Source: Streptomyces sp. WP-1 (GTDB taxonomy: Bacteria; Actinomycetota; Actinomycetes; Streptomycetales; Streptomycetaceae). From it: DNA of 64,000 nucleotides. Location of the stretch: positions 3,410,001 to 3,474,000 of the forward strand of contig NZ_CP123923.1 in the NCBI RefSeq assembly GCF_030450125.1, read 5' to 3'. The position numbers and the translations under genes are program-made. A model generated the notes under the pieces. The model saw nothing but the letters and a program-made list of their open reading frames with translations. It was not told the origin of the DNA and made no database searches. Shown piece by piece: positions 10,518-24,276 of the stretch; the first letter of the stretch is position 1, and the number at the start of each line of letters is the position of its first letter.

Positions 10518-10631
10518 TCACTCATTCGAGTGAGTCAGGTACTCACGGATCAGCTTGGCATCATCCAGTTCCCTCTGCCTGCCCAGCCTCTCCTTCCAGG
10601 TCAGCACCTCACGGAGAAGGGACAGCGGCAT
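10518..10631 (-). CDS. Possible 37-residue small protein (weak)
   Basis: A minus-strand ATG at 10631 opens a short frame rich in charged and Leu residues, ending LIREYLTHSNE. An AGGGG touches the start, which is closer than usual for a ribosome binding site. Codon third positions are about three-quarters G or C, only slightly above chance here. It lies between the rpoC terminator and the rpsL promoter. I recognise no family. Conservation in other streptomycetes would decide whether it is real. Confidence 0.2.
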   Translation of the reverse strand: MPLSLLREVLTWKERLGRQRELDDAKLIREYLTHSNE

Positions 10632-10850
10632 CCCCTGATGCCGCTGTCGCGCCCCGCACGGGTGCTGTCGCGGCCTTCGCCGGGGCCCGCCACCAGAACC
10701 GCGACGAGCCGGTGCGGAGACGAGCACGGCCGGCACAGGCACTCCAGAGGCGCACAGCGAGGGCTGCCGGAGCCGTCTGCGGCAGATCTCCCCCATGCCC
10801 GCCCCTCGTCCGCCACATGGCCGGTGCGGGTCATGGTGGCGGACACGCCG

Positions 10851-10886
10851 AAGGGCGGCCACCCCCCATGGGGAGCGGCCGCCCTT
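10851..10886 (-). terminator. rpoC terminator
   Basis: A perfect 10-bp stem, AAGGGCGGCC with its complement, and a 16-base loop lies directly after the rpoC stop codon. Confidence 0.75.
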
Positions 10887-10898
10887 CAGACTGCTCGC

Positions 10899-14798
<3,900 letters not shown>

Positions 14799-14857
14799 TA
14801 TGCGTCAATCCCTCTCAGGGTCGTAAGTCTGTGGTCTGAAACGGGGGCCTGGGGGTC

Positions 14858-14886
14858 GGCGGGGCCCTGTGGGTGAGGGCCCCGCC
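14858..14886 (-). other. Hairpin between rpoB and rpoC
   Basis: A 10-bp GC stem (GGCGGGGCCC and complement) with a nine-base loop lies nine bases after the rpoB stop and has no U-run. It may be an RNA processing or partial termination site between the two subunit genes. Confidence 0.45.
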
Positions 14887-14895
14887 GGACTCCCG

Positions 14896-17800
14896 TCAGA
14901 CCTCTTCGACGCTGCTCGGCTCGCGCCGGGACAGGTCGATGCCGAGCTCCTCCGCAGCGCGGAAGACATCCTCGTCGGTGTCACGCATCTCGATGGACAT
15001 GCCGTCGCTGGACAGCACCTCCACGTTCAGGCAGAGCGACTGCATCTCCTTGATGAGCACCTTGAAGGACTCGGGGATGCCGGGCTCGGGGATGTTCTCG
15101 CCCTTGACGATGGCCTCGTAGACCTTCACGCGGCCGGTGACGTCGTCGGACTTGATGGTCAGCAGCTCCTGGAGGGCGTACGCGGCGCCGTAGGCCTCAA
15201 GGGCCCACACCTCCATCTCGCCGAAGCGCTGGCCACCGAACTGCGCCTTACCACCCAGCGGCTGCTGGGTGATCATCGAGTACGGGCCGGTCGAACGCGC
15301 GTGCAGCTTGTCGTCGACCAGGTGGTGCAGCTTCAGGATGTACATGTAGCCGACCGAGATCGGGTCCGGGAACGGCTCACCGCTACGGCCGTCGAACAGC
15401 CGCGCCTTGCCGGACGGGAGCACCATGCGCTCGCCGTCGCGGTTCGGGATGGTGTGCTGGAGCAGACCCGCCAGCTCGTCCTCGCGGGCACCGTCGAACA
15501 CCGGGGTGGCGACGTTGGTGCGCGGGGCGACCTGGTCGGCGCCGATGGCCTGGAGGCGCTGGGCCCAGTCGTCGGCGAGGCCGGAGACGTCCCAGCCGCG
15601 GCTGGCGAGCCAGCCGAGGTGGATCTCCAGGACCTGTCCCGGGTTCATTCGGGACGGCACACCCAGCGGGTTCAGGATGATGTCGACCGGGGTGCCGTCC
15701 TCCAGGAACGGCATGTCCTCGATCGGCAGGATCTTGGAGATGACACCCTTGTTGCCGTGGCGGCCGGCGAGCTTGTCACCGTCGGTGATCTTGCGCTTCT
15801 GCGCGACGTAGACGCGGACCAGCTGGTTCACGCCCGGCGGCAGCTCGTCGCCCTCCTCGCGGTCGAAGACGCGCACGCCGATGACCTTGCCGGTCTCGCC
15901 GTGCGGCACCTTCAGCGAGGTGTCGCGGACCTCACGGGCCTTCTCACCGAAGATGGCGCGCAGCAGGCGCTCCTCCGGGGTCAGCTCGGTCTCACCCTTG
16001 GGCGTGACCTTGCCGACGAGGATGTCGCCGGCGATGACCTCGGCGCCGATGCGGATGATGCCGCGCTCGTCGAGGTCGGCGAGGACCTCCTCGGAGACGT
16101 TCGGGATGTCCCGGGTGATCTCCTCGGGGCCGAGCTTGGTGTCACGGGCGTCGACCTCGTGCTCCTCGATGTGGATCGAGGAGAGGACGTCGTCCTGCAC
16201 GAGGCGCTGCGACAGGATGATCGCGTCCTCGTAGTTGTGACCCTCCCACGGCATGAACGCCACGAGCAGGTTCTTGCCCAGGGCCATCTCACCGTTCTCG
16301 GTGGCCGGACCGTCGGCGAGGACCTGGCCCTCGATGATCCGGTCACCCTCGTTGACGATGACCTTCTGGTTGACCGAGGTGCCCTGGTTGGAGCGGGAGA
16401 ACTTGTGCAGGCGGTACGTGATGTACGTGCCGTCGTCGTTCGCCGTGGTGATGTAGTCCGCGGAGACCTCCTGGACCACACCCGCCTTCTCGGCCTTGAC
16501 CACGTCGCCGGCGTCGACGGCGGAGCGGTACTCCATGCCGGTACCGACGAGCGGGGCCTCCGACTTAATCAGCGGGACGGCCTGACGCATCATGTTCGCG
16601 CCCATGAGGGCACGGTTGGCGTCGTCGTGCTCCAGGAAGGGGATCATGGCGGTCGCGACCGACACCATCTGGCGCGGCGAGACGTCCATGTAGTCCACGT
16701 CCTCGCCGCCGACGTAGTCGACCTCGCCGCCGCGGCGGCGGACCAGCACGCGGGCCTCGGCGAAGCGGAGCTCGTCCGTCAGCGGGGCGTTGGCCTGCGC
16801 GATGACGAAGCGGTCCTCCTCGTCGGCGGTCAGGTAGTCGACCTCGTCGGTGACCTGGCCGTCGATGACCTTGCGGTACGGGGTCTCGACGAAACCGAAC
16901 GCGTTGACCCGGCCGTAGGAGGCGAGCGAGCCGATCAGACCGATGTTCGGGCCTTCGGGCGTCTCGATCGGGCACATGCGGCCGTAGTGCGAGGGGTGCA
17001 CGTCGCGGACCTCGAAGCCGGCCCGCTCACGGGAGAGACCACCCGGGCCAAGAGCCGACAGACGGCGCTTGTGGGTGAGACCCGACAGCGGGTTGTTCTG
17101 GTCCATGAACTGCGACAGCTGGCTGGTGCCGAAGAACTCCTTGATGGAGGCGACGACCGGCCGGATGTTGATCAGGGTCTGCGGCGTGATCGCCTCGACG
17201 TCCTGGGTGGTCATGCGCTCGCGCACGACGCGCTCCATACGAGCCAGACCCGTGCGGACCTGGTTCTGGATGAGCTCGCCGACGCTGCGCAGACGACGGT
17301 TGCCGAAGTGGTCGATGTCGTCGGTCTCGACGACGATCGTGTCGCCGTTGTCACCCGTGGTCTCGGTCTCGCCGGCGTGCAGCTGCACCAGGTACTTGAT
17401 CGTCGAGATGATGTCCTCGACGGTCAGGATGCCCGCGTCCAGCGGGGCGTCGGCGCCCAGCTTCTTGTTGACCTTGTAGCGGCCGACCTTGGCGAGGTCG
17501 TAGCGCTTCGGGTTGAAGTAGAGGTTCTCCAGCAGCGTCTGCGCGGCCTCACGCGTGGGGGGCTCGCCCGGACGCAGCTTGCGGTAGATGTCGAGCAGCG
17601 CGTCGTCCTGGCCCTGGGTGTGGTCCTTCTCCAGGGTGGCGCGCATCGACTCGTAGTCGCCGAACTCTTCGAGGATCTGCTCGGTGGTCCAGCCGAGAGC
17701 CTTCAGAAGGACGGTGACCGACTGCTTGCGCTTGCGGTCGATACGCACACCGACCATGTCGCGCTTGTCGATCTCCATCTCCAGCCAGGCACCCCGGGAC

Positions 17801-18381
17801 GGGATGATCTTGGCGGAGAAGATGTCCTTGTCGGACGTCTTGTCGATGGAGGAGTCGAAGTAGACACCGGGGGAACGGACCAGCTGAGACACCACGACAC
17901 GCTCGGTGCCGTTGATGACGAAGGTGCCCTTGTTCGTCATGAGCGGGAAGTCGCCCATGAAGACCGTCTGGGACTTGATCTCACCGGTCTCGTTGTTGGT
18001 GAACTCGGCGGTGACGAAGAGCGGGGCGGCGTACGTGAAGTCGCGCTCCTTGCACTCGTCGATGGAGTTCTTCGGCGGCTCGAAGCGGTGGTCCCGGAAC
18101 GTCAGGGACATCGACCCGGAGAAGTCCTCGATCGGGGAGATCTCCTCGAAGATCTCCTCCAGACCGGACTTGGTGGGGACGTCCTGACCGTTCTCCAGAG
18201 CCTCCTCGACCCGACTCTGCCAGGCGGTGTTGCCGAGCAGCCAGTCAAAGCTCTCGGTCTGCAGCGCGAGCAGGTTCGGAACCTCGAGAGGCTCCTTGAT
18301 CTTTGCAAAGGAAATGCGCAGCGGGGCGGTGCTTGCGCCGTTGTTCGTATTCGCGGTCGAGGCGTTGCGCGAGGCGGCCAA
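14896..18381 (-). CDS. rpoB: RNA polymerase beta subunit
   Basis: The 1161-residue protein begins at TTG 18381 ([14 protein letters not shown]), seven bases after GGAAGGA; this start matches the known Streptomyces RpoB N-terminus. An extension to 18441 has no support. The rifampicin-resistance region ([20 protein letters not shown], then [14 protein letters not shown]) shows no resistance substitution: the Asp, His and Ser positions are wild type. The sequence ends REPSSVEEV. It is driven by its own promoter at 18546-18574, although rplJL lies upstream on the same strand. Confidence 0.98.
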   Translation of the reverse strand: MAASRNASTANTNNGASTAPLRISFAKIKEPLEVPNLLALQTESFDWLLGNTAWQSRVEEALENGQDVPTKSGLEEIFEEISPIEDFSGSMSLTFRDHRFEPPKNSIDECKERDFTYAAPLFVTAEFTNNETGEIKSQTVFMGDFPLMTNKGTFVINGTERVVVSQLVRSPGVYFDSSIDKTSDKDIFSAKIIPSRGAWLEMEIDKRDMVGVRIDRKRKQSVTVLLKALGWTTEQILEEFGDYESMRATLEKDHTQGQDDALLDIYRKLRPGEPPTREAAQTLLENLYFNPKRYDLAKVGRYKVNKKLGADAPLDAGILTVEDIISTIKYLVQLHAGETETTGDNGDTIVVETDDIDHFGNRRLRSVGELIQNQVRTGLARMERVVRERMTTQDVEAITPQTLINIRPVVASIKEFFGTSQLSQFMDQNNPLSGLTHKRRLSALGPGGLSRERAGFEVRDVHPSHYGRMCPIETPEGPNIGLIGSLASYGRVNAFGFVETPYRKVIDGQVTDEVDYLTADEEDRFVIAQANAPLTDELRFAEARVLVRRRGGEVDYVGGEDVDYMDVSPRQMVSVATAMIPFLEHDDANRALMGANMMRQAVPLIKSEAPLVGTGMEYRSAVDAGDVVKAEKAGVVQEVSADYITTANDDGTYITYRLHKFSRSNQGTSVNQKVIVNEGDRIIEGQVLADGPATENGEMALGKNLLVAFMPWEGHNYEDAIILSQRLVQDDVLSSIHIEEHEVDARDTKLGPEEITRDIPNVSEEVLADLDERGIIRIGAEVIAGDILVGKVTPKGETELTPEERLLRAIFGEKAREVRDTSLKVPHGETGKVIGVRVFDREEGDELPPGVNQLVRVYVAQKRKITDGDKLAGRHGNKGVISKILPIEDMPFLEDGTPVDIILNPLGVPSRMNPGQVLEIHLGWLASRGWDVSGLADDWAQRLQAIGADQVAPRTNVATPVFDGAREDELAGLLQHTIPNRDGERMVLPSGKARLFDGRSGEPFPDPISVGYMYILKLHHLVDDKLHARSTGPYSMITQQPLGGKAQFGGQRFGEMEVWALEAYGAAYALQELLTIKSDDVTGRVKVYEAIVKGENIPEPGIPESFKVLIKEMQSLCLNVEVLSSDGMSIEMRDTDEDVFRAAEELGIDLSRREPSSVEEV

Positions 18382-18545
18382 GAGGGGGTCCTTCCGAGGG
18401 CTCGGACTCACTACGCGCGTACCGGCCCCTCCCTCAAACACGGAGGCGGAAACCCCAGGTCAGGGGGGCTTCGGTCATCGATGCTCAAGTGAGGGCAGAC
18501 CCCTGGTGACGGGCAGGGGACAGCTAACAGGCAGCGCAAAGGGTC

Positions 18546-18574
18546 AGTGTAGCCACTTGGCACACTGATGTCCA
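18546..18574 (-). promoter_or_regulatory. rpoBC promoter
   Basis: TGGACA and TACACT are separated by 17 bases on the minus strand, a good vegetative promoter, and predict a leader of about 155 bases before the rpoB TTG. A separate TTGACA near 18611 lacks a matching -10 box. The rest of the gap at 18382-18950 holds only the rplL terminator; I see no gene in it. Confidence 0.7.
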
Positions 18575-18844
18575 GTGCGGGTTTTTCGAGACCCTCGCTG
18601 TGCTCACCGCTCTTGTCAACGCCCTCGGCATGCTGCCCTTCAACGCACGTTGATACTGCCCTCTTCGCCGTCGATCCATGCCTCGGATTCGGATCCTTGT
18701 GACGACGCGTCCTGAGAATTGCGCGCTGCGTGCGGTTCGTCAAGAGCCCCCCACCGGAACCGGGCCGTCCGGGAGACACGACGAAGATCACCATACCTCC
18801 CGCCACGGCGAGTGCAAGGCAACCGCGGTCGCCCTCCGGATACG

Positions 18845-18882
18845 CCGAAGAGCGACCACCCGGATGGATGATCGCTCTTCGG
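18845..18882 (-). terminator. rplL terminator/attenuator
   Basis: An 11-bp perfect stem, CCGAAGAGCGA with its complement, and a 16-base loop lies about 70 bases after rplL. Because rpoBC continues downstream, it may separate the ribosomal from the polymerase genes or attenuate read-through. Confidence 0.7.
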
Positions 18883-18950
18883 TGCGTCCGCGTTACAGCC
18901 CTACAGGGCCGATTTCAGCGCGCGTTCGAGTCCTGCGGACCCGTGAGGTG

Positions 18951-19337
18951 TTACTTGACCTCGACGGAGGCGCCGGCGCCCTTGAGGGACTCGGCGGCCT
19001 TCTCCGCGGCCTCCTTGTTGACCTTCTCGAGGACGGGCTTCGGGGTGCCGTCCACCAGGTCCTTGGCCTCCTTGAGGCCGAGGGAGGTGAGCTCGCGCAC
19101 GACCTTGATGACCTGGATCTTCTTCTCGCCGGCACCGGTGAGGATGACGTCGAACTCGTCCTTCTCCTCGACGGCCTCGGCGGCGCCGCCAGCGGCACCA
19201 CCGGCGACGACGACCGGCGCGGCAGCGGCGGCGGTGACGTCGAACTTCTCCTCGAAGGCCTTCACGAACTCGGAGAGCTCGATGAGGGTCATCTCCTCGA
19301 ACTGGGCAAGCAGCTCGTCCTGGGTGAGCTTCGCCAT
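18951..19337 (-). CDS. rplL: 50S ribosomal protein L7/L12
   Basis: The 128-residue stalk protein begins [20 protein letters not shown] and ends GAGASVEVK. It has an N-terminal dimerisation domain, an Ala/Gly-rich hinge ([18 protein letters not shown]) and the C-terminal factor-binding domain ([20 protein letters not shown]). It recruits EF-Tu and EF-G. The ATG at 19337 has GGAAGGA upstream; the ATG seven codons earlier is not needed. It follows rplJ after about 110 bp, the usual rplJL arrangement. Confidence 0.97.
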   Translation of the reverse strand: MAKLTQDELLAQFEEMTLIELSEFVKAFEEKFDVTAAAAAPVVVAGGAAGGAAEAVEEKDEFDVILTGAGEKKIQVIKVVRELTSLGLKEAKDLVDGTPKPVLEKVNKEAAEKAAESLKGAGASVEVK

Positions 19338-19448
19338 GATGGCGGTCCTTCCACTCAATCGGCAGGTGCCGGATGTACTGGGTAAGGCGGGCGTACGTCG
19401 GCCCGCTGCGACCCGCGCCGGTTGGTGCGGGTCAGAAAGCGAGCCGAA

Positions 19449-19979
19449 TTACTCGGCACCGCCCTGCTCGGCCTGCTTGGCGCGCAGCGCGTCCACGGTG
19501 CGGACGAGCTTCGACGGCAGCGCCTGGAAGAGGGAGGCAGCCTGGGACTGCTTCCCCTTGAAGGCACCGGCCAGCTTGCTGAGCAGAACCTCGCGGGACT
19601 CGAGGTCCGCAAGCTTCTTGATCTCGTCGGCAGACATCGCCTTGCCGTCAAGGACGCCGCCCTTGATGACGAGATTCGGGTTGTCCTTGGCGAAGTCACG
19701 GAGACCCTTCGCCGACTCCACCGGGTCACCGGTGACGAAGGCGACGGCCGTCGGACCAGCGAAGAGCTGGTCGTCCAGCGCGATCCCGGCCTCGTTGGCC
19801 GCAATCTTGGTCAGCGTGTTCTTCACCACGGCGTACTGGGCGTTCTCACCGAGCGACCGGCGCAGCGTCTTGAGCTGCGCCACGGTGAGACCGCGGTACT
19901 CGGTCAGCACGGCGGCGTTGGAGCTGCGGAACTTGTCCGTCAGCTCCGCAACCGCGGCAGCCTTGTCGGGCCTCGCCAT
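19449..19979 (-). CDS. rplJ: 50S ribosomal protein L10
   Basis: L10 anchors the L7/L12 dimers to 23S rRNA. The protein has 176 residues, from [20 protein letters not shown] to [11 protein letters not shown]. The ATG at 19979 is preceded by GGAAGGAGG, and upstream in-frame sequence is leader RNA. Expression is probably feedback-controlled by the L10-L12 complex through the leader at about 20045-20217, with a terminator-like hairpin just before the coding region. Confidence 0.97.
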   Translation of the reverse strand: MARPDKAAAVAELTDKFRSSNAAVLTEYRGLTVAQLKTLRRSLGENAQYAVVKNTLTKIAANEAGIALDDQLFAGPTAVAFVTGDPVESAKGLRDFAKDNPNLVIKGGVLDGKAMSADEIKKLADLESREVLLSKLAGAFKGKQSQAASLFQALPSKLVRTVDALRAKQAEQGGAE

Positions 19980-20037
19980 AGAGCCTCGGCCTCCTTCCGG
20001 GTGATTCGGACCGCGCGGACCCGAAGGAGGACTGGGT

Positions 20038-20070
20038 AAAACAAACGCCCCGGCGCAGGCGCTCGGGGCG
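20038..20070 (-). terminator. Attenuator hairpin in the rplJ leader
   Basis: The stem CGCCCCG/CGGGGCG with an 11-base loop is followed on the transcript by UUUGUUUU, the only textbook intrinsic terminator of this operon. It lies about 60 bases before the rplJ ATG, inside the leader. It therefore probably sets expression of rplJL rather than ending a gene. Confidence 0.7.
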
Positions 20071-20217
20071 GACTCGACCGGCCGCACACGCGCTCGGCGC
20101 GCGCACTCCGGGAGTTCTTCCACTGACACCTGCGCGGGTCGTCCACTTTTCAGTGGATCCTTCGGCCACCGCGCCCTCTACGAGCGCGCGGCAACGACCA
20201 GCGGTCTTTGGCTTCGG
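20045..20217 (-). ncRNA. L10-type ribosomal leader
   Basis: The transcript starting near 20217 contains AAGACCGCTGGTCGTTGC close to its 5' end. This resembles the conserved 5' element of L10 leaders. A stem-loop TCCACT-GAAA-AGTGGA follows at 20142-20157, and the attenuator is downstream. In other bacteria the L10(L12)4 complex binds such leaders to reduce rplJL expression. The match is by eye; the Rfam L10_leader model would confirm or refute it. Confidence 0.55.
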
Positions 20218-20222
20218 GGATG

Positions 20223-20252
20223 ACAGTACGGGACCGGGGCGCCGCGGGGCAA
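20223..20252 (-). promoter_or_regulatory. rplJL promoter, overlapping a terminator
   Basis: TTGCCC and TACTGT are 18 bases apart on the minus strand. The -35 box lies in the loop and stem of the preceding gene's terminator hairpin. Transcription would start near 20216, at the beginning of the L10 leader. Confidence 0.5.
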
Positions 20253-20278
20253 ATCGAGCCCCGCGGCGCCCCGGTCCC
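20230..20278 (-). terminator. Terminator of the LolA-like lipoprotein gene
   Basis: A perfect 21-bp stem (20230-20250 with 20258-20278) and a seven-base loop begins eight bases after the stop codon. It is one of the strongest hairpins in the window. Confidence 0.85.
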
Positions 20279-20285
20279 GGTGGGA

Positions 20286-21227
20286 TCAGGAGGTGAGGCC
20301 GGTGCCGCCGGCCGTGGTGCCGCCCGAGGGGCTGTTGGCGCCGCCGGACTTCATCATGTCGGCGATGTCCATCGTGTCGGCGGCCGGCGGCGCCTCGGCG
20401 GAGACCGCCACGCCGTAGTCGCTGTAGTGGGCGGTGCTGTTCAGCGTGCCGTTGGCGGTGGCCGCCTTCTCGGTCTTCTTGACCAGCAGGTTCTGGTCGT
20501 TGACCCAGATGTCGATGGCGTCCGTGGTGATGCCGGACTGCTTCAGCTGCTGCTTGAGGGCGGTGAGCTGGGCGGCGCTGAGGTTGCCGCCCTTGCCCGC
20601 GAGGGCGGCGACGTCCATGGTGCCCGCGTAGTGCGTGGTGTGCTGCCCGTCGACGGTCTCCGTGCCGACCTTCTTGACGTCCCCGGAGGCCAGCAGCATC
20701 TTCACCGACTGGTTCGGCGTCGCGGTCTGGAGCTGGTCCTTCATGTACGCGCCGGAGGCGCCGCCGGCCTTGGCCAGGTAGTCGTAGTCGTACTTGACCC
20801 AGTGCTTGCCGCCGGTCTGCTGGGCGAACGCGTCGCTCATCTTCGCGTAGAAGGCGTCCGGCAGATAGCGGGCCTCCATGCGCGCGGTGCCGGCCTTGCG
20901 CATCGCGTCGGCCATCGTGCCGCCGGTGTACGTGACGGTCATGTTGCCCTTGAGGCCGTCACCCCACGCGAGCGTGCCGTCGGCGTCCATCGACATGATG
21001 TCGCCCATGGACGTGGTGGAGCGCACCTTGGCCGACTCGGCCTTGTCCGTGGACTGCTCGACATCGCGCAGCACGGCCGCGACGGGGCTCAGGTGGACCG
21101 TGCCGGCACCCGACGCCTTGCCGTCGCCCTTCCCGGAGTCCGAGGAGCCGCAGGCGGCCACCCCGGTCAGCGCTGCCACCACGGCCACGGAAAGGGTCAC
21201 CCGGCGAACGGTCGTCGTGCTCTTCAT
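20286..21227 (-). CDS. LolA/LppX-like lipoprotein
   Basis: This 313-residue protein has a signal peptide ending in the lipobox VAAC at about residues 23-26, a Ser/Gly/Lys-rich linker, and a domain rich in short strands resembling the LppX/LprG/LolA fold (HWVKYDYDYLAK, DIWVNDQNLLVKK). Related proteins carry lipids at the outer face of the membrane. The start is ATG 21227 with AGGACAAG upstream. It is a single-gene unit inserted between the rplKA and rplJL operons, with its own terminator; the same insertion is remembered from S. coelicolor. The ligand is unknown. Confidence 0.8.
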   Translation of the reverse strand: MKSTTTVRRVTLSVAVVAALTGVAACGSSDSGKGDGKASGAGTVHLSPVAAVLRDVEQSTDKAESAKVRSTTSMGDIMSMDADGTLAWGDGLKGNMTVTYTGGTMADAMRKAGTARMEARYLPDAFYAKMSDAFAQQTGGKHWVKYDYDYLAKAGGASGAYMKDQLQTATPNQSVKMLLASGDVKKVGTETVDGQHTTHYAGTMDVAALAGKGGNLSAAQLTALKQQLKQSGITTDAIDIWVNDQNLLVKKTEKAATANGTLNSTAHYSDYGVAVSAEAPPAADTMDIADMMKSGGANSPSGGTTAGGTGLTS

Positions 21228-21312
21228 CTTGTCCTACCCCCTGCGAATCGTCTGCGCGCAGCCTAGTGCGGGCCACTGACACTCGTACGACGAACAGGTC
21301 GTACACAGAAAG

Positions 21313-21348
21313 GACGGGCCCCGCACCTCAAAGGTTGCGGGGCCCGCC
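21313..21348 (-). terminator. rplA terminator
   Basis: The stem GGGCCCCGCA with its complement and a 10-base loop, extended by partly paired flanks, lies about 45 bases beyond the rplA stop. Confidence 0.75.
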
Positions 21349-21394
21349 CTTCAGTCACGCGTACCGGACGCGGCTACCGGGGTGAGCGCGGGGC

Positions 21395-22120
21395 TCAGAC
21401 GGCGGCCGGGTCCTCCTCGACGAGGAGGTTGCGGGTGCGGTTCGGGTCGAGCTGGATGCCGGGGCCCATCGTGGTGGTGATGGCGGCCTTCTTGATGTAG
21501 CGGCCCTTGGCGGCGGACGGCTTCAGACGGAGGATCTCCTCCAGCGCGGCGCCGTAGTTCTCCACCAGCTTGGTGTCGTCGAAGGACACCTTGCCGATGA
21601 TGAAGTGCAGGTTCGAGTGCTTGTCGACGCGGAACTCGATCTTGCCGCCCTTGATGTCCGTGACGGCCTTGGCCACGTCGGGGGTGACGGTGCCGGTCTT
21701 CGGGTTCGGCATCAGACCACGGGGGCCGAGGACGCGGCCGAGGCGGCCGACCTTGCCCATGAGGTCCGGGGTGGCGACGACGGCGTCGAAGTCCAGGCGG
21801 CCCTTCGAGACCTCGTCGATCAGCTCGTCGGCACCGACGATGTCGGCGCCCGCGGCACGCGCGGCCTCGGCACGGTCACCGGTCGCGAAGACCAGGACCC
21901 GGGCGGTCTTGCCGGTGCCGTGCGGAAGGTTCACGGTGCCACGGACCATCTGGTCGGCCTTGCGCGGGTCGACACCCAGGCGGAAGGCGACCTCGACGGT
22001 GCCGTCGAACTTGGTCGTGGAGGTCTCCTTGGCGAGACGGACGGCCTCGAGCGGGGCGTACAGCTTCTCCCGGTCGATCTTGGCGTCCGCAGCGCGGAGA
22101 GCCTTGCTGCGCTTGCTCAC
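21395..22120 (-). CDS. rplA: 50S ribosomal protein L1
   Basis: L1 forms the mobile stalk at the E site. The 241-residue protein begins at GTG 22120 ([15 protein letters not shown]) with AGGAG upstream, and ends [12 protein letters not shown]. The RNA-binding core [19 protein letters not shown] is intact. It follows rplK by 98 bp. In E. coli L1 represses its own operon; a binding site was not identified here. Confidence 0.97.
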   Translation of the reverse strand: MSKRSKALRAADAKIDREKLYAPLEAVRLAKETSTTKFDGTVEVAFRLGVDPRKADQMVRGTVNLPHGTGKTARVLVFATGDRAEAARAAGADIVGADELIDEVSKGRLDFDAVVATPDLMGKVGRLGRVLGPRGLMPNPKTGTVTPDVAKAVTDIKGGKIEFRVDKHSNLHFIIGKVSFDDTKLVENYGAALEEILRLKPSAAKGRYIKKAAITTTMGPGIQLDPNRTRNLLVEEDPAAV

Positions 22121-22218
22121 AACTTGCTCCTGTGTGTTCTGAAAGGAGTCGTGGTATCCGGGCCGAGCAGGCCCTGCCACGTGCGACCGGCCACGGCCGC
22201 ATTACCTGCTGGTGGTGG

Positions 22219-22653
22219 TCAGCCCTCGACCGTGACGCCCATGGAGCGCGCGGTACCGGCGATGATCTTCGCCGCGGCGTCCAGGTCGTTCGCGTTCAGG
22301 TCGGGCATCTTGGTCGTGGCGATCTCGCGGACCTGCGCCTCGGTGATCTTGGCGACCTTGGTCTTGTGCGGCTCGCCGGAGCCCTTCTCCACACCCGCGG
22401 CCTTGAGGATCATCTTGGCGGCCGGCGGCGTCTTGGTGACGAAGGTGAAGGAGCGGTCCTCGTAGACCGTGATCTCCACCGGGATGACCCAGCCACGCTG
22501 CGACTCGGTCGCGGCGTTGTAGGCCTTGCAGAACTCCATGATGTTGACGCCGTGCTGACCCAGCGCCGGGCCGACCGGCGGAGCCGGGTTGGCGGCACCG
22601 GCCTGGATCTGGAGCTTGATGAGCCCCGTGACCTTCTTCTTCTTGGGAGGCAT
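22219..22653 (-). CDS. rplK: 50S ribosomal protein L11
   Basis: L11 is the protein of the GTPase-associated centre and the thiostrepton-binding site. The 144 residues run from [20 protein letters not shown] to [12 protein letters not shown], including the Pro-rich [15 protein letters not shown] segment that lies at the antibiotic site. The ATG at 22653 has GGAGAG upstream. A weak promoter (TTTGGC, 17 bases, TATCGT at 22725-22753) could start the rplKA unit just after the nusG terminator. Confidence 0.97.
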   Translation of the reverse strand: MPPKKKKVTGLIKLQIQAGAANPAPPVGPALGQHGVNIMEFCKAYNAATESQRGWVIPVEITVYEDRSFTFVTKTPPAAKMILKAAGVEKGSGEPHKTKVAKITEAQVREIATTKMPDLNANDLDAAAKIIAGTARSMGVTVEG

Positions 22654-22757
22654 AGCTCTCCGGGTCCTTTCGGTTCGGGTCCTGCCCGCCTCCGGGGACA
22701 ACCCGGACGCAGGCATACCGCACAACGATAACGGGTATAGATGCGCGGCCAAAAACC

Positions 22758-22799
22758 GAGCAGGTCAGACGGGCTGCGATCAGCTCGTCCGACCTGTTC
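22758..22799 (-). terminator. nusG terminator
   Basis: GAACAGGTC pairs with GACCTGCTC across a long, partly paired loop. The transcript continues with GGUUUUUGG, so this is a reasonable intrinsic terminator between nusG and rplK. Confidence 0.7.
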
Positions 22800-22832
22800 G
22801 GAAGCGGTGGTCCAGAAGGGACTGGTGCGGGA

Positions 22833-23732
22833 CTAGTTCTTCTGGATCTGGTCGAAGGAGAGCTCGACCGGCGTCTCGCGGCCGAAGATCTCCACCAGGC
22901 CCTTGACCTTCTTGGAGTCGGCGTTGATCTCGTTGATCGTCGCCTGGAGGGTGGCGAAGGGGCCGTCGGTGACGGTGACCGAGTCGCCGACCTCGAAGTC
23001 CAGCACCTGGACCTCGACCTTGCGCTGCGGCGCGGGCTTGCCCTCGGCCTCGGCGGCCTCGCGGGCGGCCTTCTCCTCGGCCTCCGGGGCGAGCATCTTG
23101 ACGATCTCGTCCAGGGTCAGCGGGTACGGGTCGTACGCGTTGCCCACGAAGCCGGTGACGCCCGGCGTGTTGCGGACGACGCCCCAGGACTCGTTGGTCA
23201 GGTCCATGCGGACCAGGACGTAACCCGGCAGCTTGTTCTGCTTGATCGTCTTGCGGTCGCCGTTCTTGATCTGGACGACCTCTTCCTGCGGCACCTCGGC
23301 CTGGAAGATGTAGTCCTCGACGTTCAGCGAGACGGCGCGCTGCTCCAGGTTGGTCTTCACGCGGTTCTCGTAGCCGGCGTACGTGTGGATGACGTACCAC
23401 TCGCCGGGCAGGGTGCGCAGTTCCTCGCGCAGGGCCTGGACGGGGTCGACCGGAGCGGCCGGCTCCTCCTCGACGGCCTCGGCGGCGGCGTCCTCGTCGC
23501 CCTCCTCGGCGTCCTCGTCCTCGGCGTCGTCGGCGGCCTCGGGGGCCTCCTCGTCGTCCGCGTCCTCGGTGTGCAGCGCGGCCTCCTCGGCCGGCTCGCC
23601 CGCCTCGGCCTCGGCAGCCTCGAACTCGTCCTGCTCGTCCGCGCCCTCGACGATGTCGAGCTCGTCGTCCACCAGCTCGGCAGCGTTCCCGCGAGGCTCG
23701 GTGGCGTCGTCGTTCAGGTTCGGGTCAGACAC
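22833..23732 (-). CDS. nusG: Transcription factor NusG with acidic extension
   Basis: NusG binds RNA polymerase and links it to Rho or the ribosome. The protein has 299 residues instead of about 180. The first 100 or so form an Asp/Glu/Ala-rich tail (such as [18 protein letters not shown]). The NGN domain then begins at [20 protein letters not shown], and the KOW domain ([15 protein letters not shown]) closes the protein. The extension is usual in streptomycetes. The start is GTG 23732. It lies between secE and rplK in the conserved order. Confidence 0.95.
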   Translation of the reverse strand: MSDPNLNDDATEPRGNAAELVDDELDIVEGADEQDEFEAAEAEAGEPAEEAALHTEDADDEEAPEAADDAEDEDAEEGDEDAAAEAVEEEPAAPVDPVQALREELRTLPGEWYVIHTYAGYENRVKTNLEQRAVSLNVEDYIFQAEVPQEEVVQIKNGDRKTIKQNKLPGYVLVRMDLTNESWGVVRNTPGVTGFVGNAYDPYPLTLDEIVKMLAPEAEEKAAREAAEAEGKPAPQRKVEVQVLDFEVGDSVTVTDGPFATLQATINEINADSKKVKGLVEIFGRETPVELSFDQIQKN

Positions 23733-23778
23733 GATGGCTGCTTCTTCCTGGTTACATAGGGGTGGAACATGCGAAAAC

Positions 23779-23800
23779 GGGCGCCGGTGCCACGGCGCCC
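23779..23800 (-). other. Hairpin between secE and nusG
   Basis: The stem GGGCGCC/GGCGCCC with an eight-base loop is followed on the transcript by CGUUUUCG. It may be a partial terminator or processing site within the secE-nusG operon. Confidence 0.5.
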
Positions 23801-23812
23801 TTCGCTCTTGGC

Positions 23813-24097
23813 TCAGCCGAAGACGTACTTGGCCGCGTGGTTGAGCCCATAGTCAATCACGGTCACCAGCGCGATCATGATGGCGACGAAGAAGATCACC
23901 ACGGTGGTGTACGACGTCAGCTGGTTGCGCGAGGGCCAGACGACCTTGCGGAGTTCCGCGATGATCTGGCGGTAGAAGGTCGCCAGACGCTTCAGCGGAC
24001 CCTTCTTGGCGCGCTTGCCGCCCTTGCGGGCCTTCTTGGCCTCAGACACTTCGTCCTGGGCATCAGGCGTATCGATGGAGCCCACGGCGTCCGTCAT
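23813..24097 (-). CDS. secE: Preprotein translocase subunit SecE
   Basis: SecE stabilises SecY in the Sec translocon. The 94-residue protein has a basic cytoplasmic part ([19 protein letters not shown]), the conserved amphipathic segment [16 protein letters not shown], and one transmembrane helix ([20 protein letters not shown]). The start is ATG 24097. A longer in-frame reading passes through the tRNA-Trp gene and is an artefact. It follows tRNA-Trp by 106 bp and is probably co-transcribed with it. Confidence 0.97.
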   Translation of the reverse strand: MTDAVGSIDTPDAQDEVSEAKKARKGGKRAKKGPLKRLATFYRQIIAELRKVVWPSRNQLTSYTTVVIFFVAIMIALVTVIDYGLNHAAKYVFG

Positions 24098-24203
24098 AAT
24101 CCTCACCTGATCCCGGGTCGTGGCCGTGCCGCGCCCGGTTACTGAGCCGCACGGCGGTGCATTGCTGTACGTACAAGCGCACACATCCTGGCGGTGTGTG
24201 TAG

Positions 24204-24276
24204 CAGGGCCGGAGGGACTTGAACCCCCAACCGCCGGTTTTGGAGACCGGTGCTCTACCAATTGAGCTACGACCCT
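24204..24276 (-). tRNA. tRNA-Trp (CCA)
   Basis: A 73-base cloverleaf can be folded. The acceptor stem is AGGGTCG with CGGCCCT, the D arm contains AGCTCAATTGGTAGAGC, the anticodon loop is CTCCAAA with anticodon CCA, and the T arm is GGGGGTTCAAGTCCCTC. The 3' CCA is not encoded. It lies directly upstream of secE on the same strand. Confidence 0.97.

Noticed and set aside
16950..17110. Rifampicin-resistance mutation in rpoB
   Set aside because: The resistance region has the wild-type Asp, His and Ser positions. S12 likewise has wild-type lysines for streptomycin.
18606..18620. TTGACA as a second rpoB promoter
   Set aside because: No acceptable -10 box lies 16-19 bases downstream on the minus strand.
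18640..18822. 60-residue frame between rpoB and rplL
   Set aside because: No ribosome binding site, poor codon bias, and it lies in the promoter/terminator region.
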